From Pontibacter silvestris (GTDB lineage: Bacteria; Bacteroidota; Bacteroidia; Cytophagales; Hymenobacteraceae), in contig NZ_JAJJWI010000005.1 of assembly GCF_020907275.1 (NCBI RefSeq), forward strand, positions 124,001-188,000: a DNA stretch of 64,000 nt. Direction: 5' to 3'. A program made the position numbers and the translations under genes. The notes under the pieces are model-generated. The model was not told the DNA's origin. It searched no databases and saw nothing but the letters and a program-made list of their open reading frames with translations. The first letter of the stretch is position 1, and every line of letters starts with the position of its first letter. Below, piece by piece: positions 44,433 through 53,908 of the stretch.

Positions 44433-45227
44433 ATGTCGAAGAAGTTTGGAGTGATAACAATACATGGCATGGGCAATCAAAACCCGGATTATGCCAGTGC
44501 TTTACAAAATAATCTATATGAAAAGTTATCTGGTGAGATAATTCGAAACCTTTGTTTTAAATCAATATGGTATCATGGAGGTTTCCAGGCTCACCAGGAT
44601 AAAGTGTGGGAGAATATGTTGAAGAGTGGCAGGCCTTTAGATCAGCAATGGCTGCGCAAGTTCCTCCTTAACTTTTTAAGTGACGCAGCCACTTCTGAGT
44701 TCAGGCCAGATGAGAAGGAAAGCTCTTACAGGAGAATACAACATACTATTCTTAGGCAATTAGATGCCTTGCGTATTGAGTTAGGAGACCAGGATCAACC
44801 AGTAGTCATCATAGCCCATTCTTTAGGTTGCCAGATCATCTCTAACTACATATGGGATGCTCAGCATAAGAAAGGTATTTGGCAAGGTCGGCAACCAAGT
44901 GAATTTCAGAAGTTAAGTACTGCCAGGTTGATGATTACGTCTGGGTGTAACATTCCTCTTTTTGTTTCAGGTTTAGAGAAAATAGAAGCAATACATAAGC
45001 CAAACGATTTGTTTAAATGGTACAACTACTATGACAGAGATGATATTCTTGGTTGGCCATTAAAACCACTGAGCCAGGGCTTCCAAAACGCTTATGATGA
45101 TGTTGTGTCTGAAGACATAGAAATAAACACAGGCTGGACGCCCTTTAGCCATTCTGATTATTGGAAGGATGATAATTTTATAGCTCCAGTAACTGACATA
45201 ATTAATAGCTTTTATGGAAGCTTGTGA
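44433..45227 (+). CDS. Alpha/beta hydrolase-fold protein
   Basis: A 264-residue cytoplasmic protein with an alpha/beta-hydrolase active site. VITIHGMGNQ at the N-terminus would form the oxyanion hole and IIAHSLGCQ is the nucleophile elbow with Ser near 131. Asp in YYDRDDILGWPL and His in PFSHSDYW are candidates for the rest of the triad. It lacks a signal peptide. The long central insertion before the nucleophile (about 40-110) sets it apart from common esterases. The substrate is unknown. Confidence 0.75.
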   Translation: MSKKFGVITIHGMGNQNPDYASALQNNLYEKLSGEIIRNLCFKSIWYHGGFQAHQDKVWENMLKSGRPLDQQWLRKFLLNFLSDAATSEFRPDEKESSYRRIQHTILRQLDALRIELGDQDQPVVIIAHSLGCQIISNYIWDAQHKKGIWQGRQPSEFQKLSTARLMITSGCNIPLFVSGLEKIEAIHKPNDLFKWYNYYDRDDILGWPLKPLSQGFQNAYDDVVSEDIEINTGWTPFSHSDYWKDDNFIAPVTDIINSFYGSL

Positions 45228-45311
45228 TTCTGTGAAGTAATATACTGTGCTTACTGTTTTAGCTGGAAATAAGAATAAACATTGCTTATCTTAGTCTAAA
45301 CTTTCATAAAC

Positions 45312-46382
45312 ATGATTAAAAGAACACTTCAGAACAGTTTAGTTATTACATTCTGCTGCTTACTAGCATTTTCAGCACACAGTCAGGAAAGCCGGAACCA
45401 ACAAGGTACAGTAGAGCGAATAAAAGTGCATGGAAAGGGATTGGAAGGAAACTTATCAGGAGATTCTCCTGACCGGAACGTTTCTATATACCTGCCTCCG
45501 AGCTACAAAAAAGACAGGAAACGGCGTTACCCGGTAGTGTATTTGTTGCATGGCTTTACCGATAGCGATGCTAAATTATATGGTTTCGAACCGCATTGGA
45601 TGAACCTGCCGGATGTGCTGAACAAGGCATTTACAGGAGATAATGTGAAGGAAATGATAGTAGTAACGCCTAATGCGTTTACCCGCTTCCAGGGCAGTAT
45701 GTATTCTAACTCAGTTACTATTGGTAATTGGGAAAATTTTGTGGCTAAAGAACTTGTTGCGTATATAGACAGCCACTACCGCACTATTCCAAAGGCAACA
45801 AGCCGTGGGTTGGCTGGTCATTCTATGGGTGGTTATGGCGCTATGCGTATCGGTCAGAAGTATCCTGAAATCTTTTCGGCACTGTACCTGCTAAGCCCTT
45901 GTTGCCTTGCGCCGGATAAGAATATGCCGCAGGACTCAGCTTTTATAGCACGTTTAGAGGCAGTCCAAACGCCAGCTGATCTTGGTAAAGCTGACTTCTT
46001 TACCAAGATATTGTTTGCCTCGGCTGCTGCCTGGTCTCCAAATCCTTCAAAGTCACCTTTCTTTATTGATCTACCCATCGAGAATGGGAAAGTTCAACCC
46101 TTTGTGATGGCAAAGTGGACGGCTAACAGGCCATTGGCTACAATTGATCAGCATATCTTCAATATCAGAAAGCTTAACGCTATTGCTTTTGATGCCGGTT
46201 CAGAGGATAAAGGTATTGCCGCAAGTATTCAGGAACTGGATAAGATACTGGACAACTACGGTATCAAATATTTCTATGAAGAATATGAAGGTGACCATAT
46301 AAACCGTGTGGCAGAACGTATTGAAACGAAAATGGTAAACTTCTTTTCTGAAAATCTTTCTTTTAATCAGTCCAGGGAATAA
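45312..46382 (+). CDS. Secreted esterase, putative esterase (EstD/PF00756-like) family
   Basis: A 356-residue exported alpha/beta hydrolase. The signal peptide ends near AFSAHSQ (about residue 25). The fold shows [28 protein letters not shown] for the oxyanion region, [10 protein letters not shown] with the nucleophilic Ser, and [10 protein letters not shown] with a C-terminal His. Members hydrolyse feruloyl, acetyl or siderophore esters; no neighbour points to one substrate. It lies 84 bp after the previous hydrolase gene but is not closely related to it. Confidence 0.88.
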   Translation: MIKRTLQNSLVITFCCLLAFSAHSQESRNQQGTVERIKVHGKGLEGNLSGDSPDRNVSIYLPPSYKKDRKRRYPVVYLLHGFTDSDAKLYGFEPHWMNLPDVLNKAFTGDNVKEMIVVTPNAFTRFQGSMYSNSVTIGNWENFVAKELVAYIDSHYRTIPKATSRGLAGHSMGGYGAMRIGQKYPEIFSALYLLSPCCLAPDKNMPQDSAFIARLEAVQTPADLGKADFFTKILFASAAAWSPNPSKSPFFIDLPIENGKVQPFVMAKWTANRPLATIDQHIFNIRKLNAIAFDAGSEDKGIAASIQELDKILDNYGIKYFYEEYEGDHINRVAERIETKMVNFFSENLSFNQSRE

Positions 46383-46508
46383 AAGGTTTAGAAGTTTTCT
46401 AGAAGGAGTCTAAGCAATAGTAAGGTTTGCAAATAGGCTAGCTGCTTGTTTACATTAATAAAGAATTACAGTTCATGCAGGTGAAAGTTAGTTGCCGCAA
46501 TACAAGCT

Positions 46509-46578
46509 AACAAGGGGAGCTTATCACTAACATAACAGCTGTAGCCAAGCTTTTAATTAATGATAAGCTCCCCTTGTT
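46509..46578 (+). terminator. 18-bp inverted repeat with 34-nt loop
   Basis: 46509-46526 and 46561-46578 are perfect reverse complements (AACAAGGGGAGCTTATCA and complement). The loop is long for a terminator and there is no T-run. It lies 126 bp after the esterase stop in a 332-bp gap that shows no other feature. Confidence 0.5.
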
Positions 46579-46714
46579 ATAACAAAAGACTATAAATAAC
46601 TGAAGCAAACATCCCACTGTTGTTATTCTCAGCTTTATCAGAATAAAAGGAAACGTTATGTTTAATTTTCAGATATTTATGTATATTACTAAAACATTAA
46701 TGTTAGACTAGACT

Positions 46715-47620
46715 ATGGCCAGCAAAACAGATCTAGATTTTACTTATACCACTATTGATGAGTTGTTCCGTTTAAGCTTGGGGGAATCAGCAGATTATAG
46801 TGGTGCCAAATATGATGGGGATTTCTCTATGTCCTTAGAAGAGGCGCAGCGGGCAAAGCATAAGTTCATAGCTGATAGCCTTCATATTGGAAAAGGTAGT
46901 AAAGTACTGGATATGGGCTGTGGCTGGGGCCCTTTTTCTTCCTATATTACTCAGGAAAGACAAGCACAAAGCATTGGGCTAACATTATCTGAAGGGCAGG
47001 CTAAAGCATGCCAAAAGAATGGACTTGATGTAATAGTGAAAGACTGCCGTTACGTAAAGCCGGAAGATTTTGGACAGTTCGATGCGATTGTCTGTATTGG
47101 TGGCTTAGAGCATTTCTGTTCTATTGAAGAATGGCAGGCAGGAAAGCAGGAGAAAGTATATAGCGACTTCTTCAAATCGTTGTATGATTTATTGCCGAAA
47201 GGGGGACGGTTTTATATGCAAACCATGACTTTCAGTAAAAATATGCCTGCTTTTGAAGATGTTTCAGTTGATGCCAGAAGAGGATCTGCGGAACATGTGC
47301 TGGCCCTGATGATAAAGGAATTCCCCGGCTCCTGGCTTCCTTATGGACCTGAAATGGTGATCAGAAATGCTGCACCTGGTTTTAAGTTGATTTCACAAAG
47401 CAGTGGCCGCTTAGACTATATAGAAACCATTGGTCAGTGGCGTAAAAGGTTCCGAAAGTTCAACCTCAGGAAGTATTGGCTATACCTGTCGCTTCTACCT
47501 AAATATTTAACAAATAAAGAATTAAGAAATCAGATAGAGGTATTTCGTATAAGTCCTAATCGGGTGTGTTTCGAACTAGAGGTTATGGATCATTATCGAC
47601 TGGTTTTCGAGAAAGTATAA
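46715..47620 (+). CDS. SAM-dependent methyltransferase, cyclopropane-fatty-acid-synthase-like
   Basis: A 301-residue class I methyltransferase. Motif I is VLDMGCGWGPFSSYI, followed by GLTLSEGQA and the acidic FDAIVCIGGLEHF, all typical of the CFA-synthase/mycolic-acid methyltransferase branch. It is shorter than a full CFA synthase and lacks its N-terminal domain, so the lipid substrate is a guess. Single gene with a hairpin after it. Confidence 0.85.
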   Translation: MASKTDLDFTYTTIDELFRLSLGESADYSGAKYDGDFSMSLEEAQRAKHKFIADSLHIGKGSKVLDMGCGWGPFSSYITQERQAQSIGLTLSEGQAKACQKNGLDVIVKDCRYVKPEDFGQFDAIVCIGGLEHFCSIEEWQAGKQEKVYSDFFKSLYDLLPKGGRFYMQTMTFSKNMPAFEDVSVDARRGSAEHVLALMIKEFPGSWLPYGPEMVIRNAAPGFKLISQSSGRLDYIETIGQWRKRFRKFNLRKYWLYLSLLPKYLTNKELRNQIEVFRISPNRVCFELEVMDHYRLVFEKV

Positions 47621-47698
47621 AGCAATAAATAGTTGTTACCATACCTGCTTTTCCAGTAATGTCTATTCAAATATAGCATCTTATTACCAACGGTAAAA

Positions 47699-47752
47699 AA
47701 GTATCTTCTTATAAAGTATCTTCTTATGGGGCTAACTATTTGAAGATACTTT
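47699..47752 (+). terminator. Terminator with duplicated left arm
   Basis: AAAGTATCTTC (47713-47723) pairs with GAAGATACTTT (47742-47752), then CTTTG. The left arm occurs twice in tandem: 47699-47712 and 47714-47727 are identical 14-mers, so two alternative stems can form. It lies about 90 bp after the methyltransferase stop. Confidence 0.6.
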
Positions 47753-47850
47753 CTTTGTCAGTTCTTAAACTAACTATTTTAGTTGGTGTTAGTTTGGTAG
47801 CTTCTAAAGATTTATCCTGTCTGTGAGATCTAAAAAAAGAAGAAGAGCTG

Positions 47851-48309
47851 TTATGTCAGACTCTCCAGGCGCTGCATAATTTCACCAATTAATTCCTCAG
47901 ACCACTTTTGCGCAATATCCTCAGTTTCTCTTGGAGTCCATGCCTCGTAATATTGCTTTTCTGCCCAAACATTATTTTTGTTAGGCCCCACTTCATAAGT
48001 AGTAAGCATTAACTTGAAAAGAAGGTCTTTTGTGACATCAAAGGGAGGTACACCTGCTCTTTGGAAACCTTCCAGGCGGAGCCTCAAACCCATCTGCTGC
48101 ACATTACCATTTTCAATGCTAATAGGAGTTTCATTGCTTGCATCAGGAGACTTTGTCCACGTGTCTACCAGCCTCTCCAACAAATAATCATGAAACAAAG
48201 GGATAACTTCAGTTAAATTTTGGTTGATATGTTCTGCCAATGCTGGCAACACTTTGTTGTATAATTGTAAGATACTGTCTTTATCCCGTTTATTTTGTGC
48301 TTCTTCCAT
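47851..48309 (-). CDS. Hypothetical protein, 152 residues
   Basis: I do not recognise this family. It is a soluble, acidic, largely helical protein (MEEAQNKRDKDSILQLYNKV at the start), with a central segment LRLRLEGFQRAGVPPFDVTK and Trp-containing C-terminal helices. There are no membrane segments, signal peptide or metal motif. Composition and codon use look like a real gene. It is convergent with the methyltransferase gene and has no obvious operon partner. Confidence 0.6.
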   Translation of the reverse strand: MEEAQNKRDKDSILQLYNKVLPALAEHINQNLTEVIPLFHDYLLERLVDTWTKSPDASNETPISIENGNVQQMGLRLRLEGFQRAGVPPFDVTKDLLFKLMLTTYEVGPNKNNVWAEKQYYEAWTPRETEDIAQKWSEELIGEIMQRLESLT

Positions 48310-48602
48310 TTGTAATAAAATTCATCTGAAATTGTTACTAGCAATATTTTGGTTTTAAAGGCTGTTAATGTACGACTCAACTAATAACCCACAACTATCA
48401 TTCCCAACGTATAACCTTGCATGATCACATTATATGTAATCTGGAGGTGCAGGCTAATAAAAAGCAGAGGCTTTTTTACTTTTTACAAACAACTGGGTTT
48501 TATTCATTAAGATTGAGTAGCAATATATGATTATTCGATGGCAGGAGAAAAATAGTTAAAGCTGCTTTAAGGCCAAAGAATGAACCATTTAAGACTATAC
48601 GA

Positions 48603-49838
48603 TTAATGGATAGCACCAGCAGCAGAATTATTTACCTCGTATTGTAAACCTCTTGCTTTAATAATCTTCTGGCCAAGTAACAATATTAGCAGGGATATAA
48701 GAGCTGATGCGGCCATTACGCCAGCCATTGGTACGGCTGAGTGATTACTAAAGATACTGAGAATTACTGTGGCCAGGGCACCTACTCCCATTTGTGTGGC
48801 ACCCATCAGAGCAGATGCACTTCCTGCGTTTTTAGTGAAGGGTGCCAACGACAGTGCAGAAGCATTCGGGAAAGTAAAGCCAAGGCAGCATAGAAAGAGA
48901 AAAATACAGGCGATAGTCGAAAACAGTCCCAGCCAACCAAACATAGTACCCACTAACAAAACTGATCCAATAAATAACTGACAAACTAGCGCTGTAATTA
49001 TTATCTGCTCACTTCGATACCTACGAAGCATGATACTGTTCACTTGGCTGGCACTAATTAAACCAATAGAGAGGAATGCGAAAATCCAGCCATATTCCTT
49101 TTCATTTACCTGAAAGATCTCCATAAACAGCAGCGGGGAACCAGAGACATAAGCCAGCAAGCCTGCAAAAGAAACGGCCCCCGATAATGCATATGTATAA
49201 AACTGTGGTTCTTTAATAACCATTAAAAATTTTGAAAGGATTGGCCTGGGCTTAAGGGAATAGCTTGGGTCAGGCTTGCTGCTCTCAGGTAAGCCAAAGT
49301 AAACTGCAACCAATATAACAGCCGCCATACCTGCCAGAATTAGAAATACTGCTTCCCAACCAAAACCGGCCGTTACATAGCCCCCAACTGTTGGTGCAAT
49401 CATTGGAGAAACTCCTACTACCAGCATCAGCAACGAAAATACCTTTGCATTGTCCTCTATCGGAAACAGATCCCGCACCATGGCTACAGATGCCACTGCA
49501 GCAGCACAGCTACAAACCGCCTGGATAAATCGCAGTACAATCAGTGCCTCTATTGAGGTCGCAAAAGCACAGGCTACGGAGGCTACCATGTAGCCGGCAA
49601 GGCCAATATAAAGCGGTCTTTTTCTGCCAAAACGATCCATCAGAGGACCATAGAGCAACTGGCCAGCTGATATACCAATAAAAAAGCTGGATAAGGACAG
49701 GGAAACTTCTGCAACGGTAGTTCTAAGATCTTTAGCAATGGCTGGGAAACCAGGCAAATACATATCTATAGAAAAAGGGCCCAGAGCAGTAAGAGTACCT
49801 AATATCAGAATGAGGGAAACGTATTCCTTTCGTGTCAT
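48603..49838 (-). CDS. Bcr/CflA family multidrug efflux MFS transporter
   Basis: A 411-residue inner-membrane transporter with twelve predicted helices. LGPFSIDMYLPGFPAIAKDL is the Bcr/CflA opening and LLYGPLMDRFGRKRPLYIGL is the MFS loop 2-3 motif. RFIQAVCSCAAAVASVAMVRDLF and VVGVSPMIAPTVGGY complete the drug:H+ antiporter-1 pattern. Likely substrates are drugs or small metabolites such as sulfonamides, bicyclomycin or cysteine, by family knowledge. Start at 49838. Confidence 0.92.
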   Translation of the reverse strand: MTRKEYVSLILILGTLTALGPFSIDMYLPGFPAIAKDLRTTVAEVSLSLSSFFIGISAGQLLYGPLMDRFGRKRPLYIGLAGYMVASVACAFATSIEALIVLRFIQAVCSCAAAVASVAMVRDLFPIEDNAKVFSLLMLVVGVSPMIAPTVGGYVTAGFGWEAVFLILAGMAAVILVAVYFGLPESSKPDPSYSLKPRPILSKFLMVIKEPQFYTYALSGAVSFAGLLAYVSGSPLLFMEIFQVNEKEYGWIFAFLSIGLISASQVNSIMLRRYRSEQIIITALVCQLFIGSVLLVGTMFGWLGLFSTIACIFLFLCCLGFTFPNASALSLAPFTKNAGSASALMGATQMGVGALATVILSIFSNHSAVPMAGVMAASALISLLILLLGQKIIKARGLQYEVNNSAAGAIH

Positions 49839-50065
49839 AAAAGAAGAGATTGCTCCGCAAAGGTACAGATAAAAGCGTTAGTGAGAGTCACGCTAACTTA
49901 ATTGATAAGCGTATTAACCCGTAGGTAAGGTCTCCAATATATTGGTTAATCAGGAACTTTCTCAACTAAATGAGCAATAGGAATTGAAGATAAACAGGTG
50001 GGGCGCTACTTCTGAAAGCGGTTTTCATAGCTGAGTAAACCTATGCTTTAGTAGCCTTGGGAGAT

Positions 50066-50095
50066 AAAAAAAAGCCTTACGGAATGTAAGGCTTT
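50066..50095 (-). terminator. Terminator of the cold-shock gene
   Basis: On the minus strand AAAGCCTTAC, a 5-nt loop and GTAAGGCTTT (50095-50071) run into eight T residues. Textbook, 27 bp after the gene. Confidence 0.92.
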
Positions 50096-50122
50096 CTCAT
50101 AAACGACTCTTATATACTAAAA

Positions 50123-50314
50123 CTAAGCGCGTTTTACGTTAATCGCGTTTAAGCCTTTTCTTCCATCCTGCAGGTCAAAAGTTACTTCGTCATTTTGTTG
50201 GATCTCGTGTACCAGTCCTGATACGTGTACGAAGTACTCCTGATCTGAATTTGTTTCTTTGATGAACCCGAACCCTTTCAGGTCATTAAAGAATTTTACT
50301 GTTCCGTTATTCAT
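50123..50314 (-). CDS. Cold-shock protein, CspA family
   Basis: A 63-residue single-stranded nucleic-acid-binding beta-barrel. RNP1 is KGFGFIK and RNP2 is EYFVHVS, with GTVKFFNDLKGFGFI at the start as in all CspA proteins. It acts as an RNA chaperone. The gene stands alone with its own terminator; its 5' region extends into the 214-bp gap toward the next gene, where no clear promoter box was found. Confidence 0.96.
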   Translation of the reverse strand: MNNGTVKFFNDLKGFGFIKETNSDQEYFVHVSGLVHEIQQNDEVTFDLQDGRKGLNAINVKRA

Positions 50315-50552
50315 ATTGTATTGTTAATTATACACCTACTACATATCTGGTGATAGATACGTTCATTATTAGCTTCAATAAACTGATAAATAATATTAAA
50401 CACTCTCAGTTTGTAACAGACAGGTAAAATGAATTTAAAAAGTCTTGTGCCAACTCCTGAAAACTTATATAGGCATTACTGGTTTTCATTTTCCTGGCTA
50501 ACCAATAAAAGTATATATCGTTTCTTAAATGACAATTATAACAATAAAAGAA

Positions 50553-51593
50553 ATGGAATACAGACAACTAGGAGCATCTGGATTGCAGGTGCCGGTGCTC
50601 AGTTTTGGTACAGCCACATTCGGAGGTGGCAACGATTTCTTCAAAGCCTGGGGCAGTACCCAGGTAGAGGAAGCCACTCGTATGGTTAACCTTTGTATGG
50701 ATGCTGGGGTTAATTTTTTTGACACGGCAGATATTTATTCAGAGGGACTTTCTGAAGAGATATTAGGTAAAGCCCTGGAGGGGCAGCGTGATAAAGTGCT
50801 TATTTCAACAAAAGGGACTTTTCCTTTCGGGCAAGGGCCTAATAACCAGGGATCATCCCGCTTTCATTTAACAAAGCAGGTAGAAGGCAGCCTGAAACGC
50901 CTTAAAACAGATTACATTGATATTTACCATATGCACGGTTTCGATGGCAACACGCCGATAGAAGAAACCTTGCGAACTCTGGATGATCTAGTACAAAGCG
51001 GGAAAATCCGCTACATTGCCGCCTCTAACTTTTCTGGCTGGCATCTGATGAAGTCTTTGTCCATATCGGAAAAGTATGGCTGGAGCCGCTATGTGGCTCA
51101 CCAGGTGTACTACTCACTGGCCAACCGGGAATATGAATGGGAACTGATGCCGCTGGGGATTGATCAGAATGTGGGCGGAATTATTTGGTCACCGTTGTCT
51201 GCTGGCAGGTTGGGTGGTAAGTACCGACGTAACCAACCCTTGCCACAAGATAGCCGCGTAGCGCAAGGAGGCAGTCCTGTACCCGAAGCAGTTGTAAACG
51301 AAGAAGTGTTTTACAACACCATAGATGCTATGGATGAAGTAGCTGCCGAAACAGGCAAAACACTTGCCCAGGTAGCACTTAACTGGCTGTTGCAGCGCCC
51401 AACTGTCTCTAGTATTGTTATTGGTGCCCGTAACGAAGAACAGCTAAAACAAAACCTGGATGCCGTGGGCTGGAACCTTAACACTGAGCAGGTAAAAAAA
51501 CTGGATGCTGCCAGTGAAGTTCCTACTATTTATCCTTATTGGCATCAGAGGCAGAATACTTCCCTTAACCCATTACCAGAATTTTATAAATAA
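50553..51593 (+). CDS. Aldo/keto reductase (YajO/Tas-like)
   Basis: A 346-residue aldo/keto reductase, started at the second ATG (50553, MEYRQLGASGLQVPVLSFGT) as in relatives; the first ATG at 50529 adds eight residues. The tetrad is in FFDTADIYSEG, LISTKGTF and IYHMHGFD. The C-terminal GARNEEQLKQNLDA binds NADP. Forty-seven bp later comes a Tat-exported relative, suggesting a functional pair. Substrate unknown, perhaps a sugar or a short-chain aldehyde. Confidence 0.92.
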   Translation: MEYRQLGASGLQVPVLSFGTATFGGGNDFFKAWGSTQVEEATRMVNLCMDAGVNFFDTADIYSEGLSEEILGKALEGQRDKVLISTKGTFPFGQGPNNQGSSRFHLTKQVEGSLKRLKTDYIDIYHMHGFDGNTPIEETLRTLDDLVQSGKIRYIAASNFSGWHLMKSLSISEKYGWSRYVAHQVYYSLANREYEWELMPLGIDQNVGGIIWSPLSAGRLGGKYRRNQPLPQDSRVAQGGSPVPEAVVNEEVFYNTIDAMDEVAAETGKTLAQVALNWLLQRPTVSSIVIGARNEEQLKQNLDAVGWNLNTEQVKKLDAASEVPTIYPYWHQRQNTSLNPLPEFYK

Positions 51594-51640
51594 GAAGAAG
51601 TAGTAAGTGCTACAGTGCTTTGCTATCAGATATTTTACCT

Positions 51641-52774
51641 ATGACCACACGACGTAATTTTATTTCTACAGGTATAAAAGGAGCGGCAGTAGCCGGCTTG
51701 GCTCCTATAATTCCGGCTTTTGGTGCCTCCGCTGATTATTCTAACGGTGAAAAGATGCTTGGTACACAAACAAAAGGTAAATCTTCAGGAGCTTACCAGT
51801 TTCAGCCTTCCCAGCCTTTCGGTTTAGGCGGGGTAGCCATCGGCAACGCTTTCCGGCCAACTACTGATGAGCAGGCACAGGAAGCTATGGAGGGAGCCTG
51901 GGCTGCAGGAGTTCGTTACTTTGACACCTCGCCCTGGTATGGGCTAGGCCTTAGTGAACGCCGCTTTGGACATTTTCTTCATAATAAAAAGCGTGAAGAG
52001 TATGTATTGTCAACGAAAGTTGGTCGATTGCTTAAGCCCACGAAAGACATTCCGGAGACTATGTGGCAAGAACCATCTCCTTTTACTTATGAATATGACT
52101 ATAGTGCAGCAGGGGTAAGGCGTTCGATAGAAGATAGTCTGCAACGGTTGGGAATCGAAAGCATAGACATTGTTTTTATCCATGATCTATCTCCTGATAA
52201 TGAGGACATGGGGGAAAACTGGACAGAATACTTTAAAATTGCCCGGAGTGGTGCAATGCCAGAGTTAACACGAATGCGAGAAGAAGGCCTGATTAAAGCT
52301 TGGGGTTTAGGTGTAAATACCATTGATCCAATACTACGCACGCTGGAAGTGGCCGACCCAGATATCTTTCTTTCAGCAACCCAATACTCTCTGATGTATC
52401 ATGAGGATGCTCTTAACCGCCTGTTTCCGGCATGTGACAAACATGATGTTTCTATCATAGTTGGAGCCCCGCTAAACTCCGGTTTTCTGGCTGGTATAGA
52501 CCGGTATGATTATAGCGAGAAAATTCCCGAGGGGTACAAAGAAAAACGGGCGCGCATGACAAAAATAGCTCAGAAACATGGTATTGATTTACGTACCGCC
52601 GCACTTCAGTTTTCCGGTGCCCCTGCTACAGTTTCGGCTGTAATTCCTGGTACACGTTATGCCAAACAAGCCAAAGCAAATGTTGAATCTATGAACGTGA
52701 AAATACCTGCGAATTTTTGGATTGAGCTGAAAGAGCAAAAACTAATAGCAGCTAATGCACCTGTACCAAAATAG
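51641..52774 (+). CDS. Tat-exported aldo/keto reductase
   Basis: A 377-residue aldo/keto reductase preceded by a twin-arginine signal, MTTRRNFISTGIKGAAVAGL, which is why I start at the ATG at 51641. The tetrad reads FDTSPWYGLGLSE, LSTKVGR and VFIHDLSPD. Export of an NADPH-dependent enzyme is unusual, and Tat export implies folding with its cofactor in the cytoplasm. The family resembles L-fucose dehydrogenase or pyridoxal reductase types of the AKR superfamily, but the substrate is unknown. The last 11 coding bases and the stop codon form part of a 38-bp palindrome. Confidence 0.9.
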   Translation: MTTRRNFISTGIKGAAVAGLAPIIPAFGASADYSNGEKMLGTQTKGKSSGAYQFQPSQPFGLGGVAIGNAFRPTTDEQAQEAMEGAWAAGVRYFDTSPWYGLGLSERRFGHFLHNKKREEYVLSTKVGRLLKPTKDIPETMWQEPSPFTYEYDYSAAGVRRSIEDSLQRLGIESIDIVFIHDLSPDNEDMGENWTEYFKIARSGAMPELTRMREEGLIKAWGLGVNTIDPILRTLEVADPDIFLSATQYSLMYHEDALNRLFPACDKHDVSIIVGAPLNSGFLAGIDRYDYSEKIPEGYKEKRARMTKIAQKHGIDLRTAALQFSGAPATVSAVIPGTRYAKQAKANVESMNVKIPANFWIELKEQKLIAANAPVPK

Positions 52775-52840
52775 TAAACAGCTACTAAACAGGCAGCTAT
52801 AGAGCTGCCTGTTTAGTAGCTGTTTACTATTTTGGTACAG
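52761..52840 (+). terminator. 38-bp perfect inverted repeat overlapping the AKR stop codon
   Basis: 52761-52798 and 52803-52840 are perfect reverse complements over 38 bp with a 4-nt loop ATAG. The left arm begins inside the coding sequence (codons for Val-Pro-Lys and the TAG). It surely can terminate transcription or protect the 3' end, but it is much longer than needed. Confidence 0.85.
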
Positions 52841-52963
52841 AAAATGACATTGCTATAAACTGTTTTAGCTTTTTCTACTATGCGTGTAAAGGAAGTAAGG
52901 GTAAAACCCATGAAACCTTTACACCTTGCTAGTATTCTGTTACCTCTTCTATACTACTACTAC

Positions 52964-53908
52964 TTAACTTACACGTATAATCACTTTGCCGTTCGTGGTT
53001 CTGCTAGCTACTTTCTCATGTGCATCAGCTATATCTTCAAAACCATAAGTTTGAGCTATGTAGGGTTTTATTTTACCTGACATCAGAAGCTCCGCCAATT
53101 GTGTTTCGTCTTCTCCACTTGATTTAACGCTATGGTTTTTTGCCTGAATATTTCGCTTCTTTGCCTCTGCCTTTACCTCGTCTGTAGCTCCTCTTAAAAT
53201 GGAGATGATTTTGCCACCGTCTTTCATTGTTTTCAATGATTTACGAGTGTTTTCCTCTCCCAGAGAGTCAAGCACCACATCCACATCTTTTACCACATCC
53301 TCCACGTTCTGATTTTTATAGTCAATTGGCTCATCAACGCCTATTGATTTTAGAAAATCGTGGTTTTGTGCGGATGCTGTTCCTATTACGTAAGCTTGAA
53401 AGTACTTGGCAATCTGCACAGCAAAATGGCCCACACCGCCTGCCGCTGCATGAATAAGCACCCGTTGCCCCGGCTGAACATCTGCCTCATGCACCAGTAC
53501 CTGCCAGGCAGTAAGTGCCGCCAGTGTAGTGGCAGCGGCCTCTTCAAAAGAGACCTGGGCTGGCTTATGTGCCAGGTGGCCTTCAGGGGCAGTCACATAT
53601 TCGGCGTATGCCTTGCCATGCCCAGGAAAGTTGACCATTCCAAACACTTCATCGCCCGCTTTAAAGTACTCCACTTCGTCGCCTACAGCCTCTACCTCAC
53701 CTGAGATGTCCCAACCCAGAATCAGTGGATTATTGTCTTTCAAAGAATCGTATGCTGCTTTGCCTTCCCGAGTTTTAGTATCTACCGGGTTTATGCTAAT
53801 CGCCTTTACCTTTACCAACACTTCGTTTTTCTGTGGTACTGGCTTTTCAATCTCTTTTATCTGGAAGTTTTCAACGCCTCCCGGTTTTGGTAATATGATT
53901 GCTTTCAT
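52964..53908 (-). CDS. NADP-dependent medium-chain oxidoreductase (quinone-oxidoreductase-like)
   Basis: A 314-residue zinc-free medium-chain dehydrogenase. MKAIILPKPGGVENFQIKEI at the start and ILGWDISGEVEAVGDEV are typical. The Rossmann motif is VLIHAAAGGVGHFAVQIAKY, and the C-terminal IADAHEKVASRTTNGKVII closes the fold. Such enzymes reduce quinones or enones. It converges on the palindrome-ended AKR gene. No zinc-binding Cys cluster is present. Confidence 0.93.
   Translation of the reverse strand: MKAIILPKPGGVENFQIKEIEKPVPQKNEVLVKVKAISINPVDTKTREGKAAYDSLKDNNPLILGWDISGEVEAVGDEVEYFKAGDEVFGMVNFPGHGKAYAEYVTAPEGHLAHKPAQVSFEEAAATTLAALTAWQVLVHEADVQPGQRVLIHAAAGGVGHFAVQIAKYFQAYVIGTASAQNHDFLKSIGVDEPIDYKNQNVEDVVKDVDVVLDSLGEENTRKSLKTMKDGGKIISILRGATDEVKAEAKKRNIQAKNHSVKSSGEDETQLAELLMSGKIKPYIAQTYGFEDIADAHEKVASRTTNGKVIIRVS

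Noticed and set aside
46715-47620. Full cyclopropane-fatty-acid synthase
   Set aside because: Only the methyltransferase core is present and the N-terminal lipid-binding domain is missing, so a general methyltransferase call is safer.
52880-53080. 66-codon plus-strand ORF with hydrophobic C-terminus
   Set aside because: Overlaps the end of the medium-chain reductase gene on the other strand; the hydrophobic look comes from the antisense of that gene.
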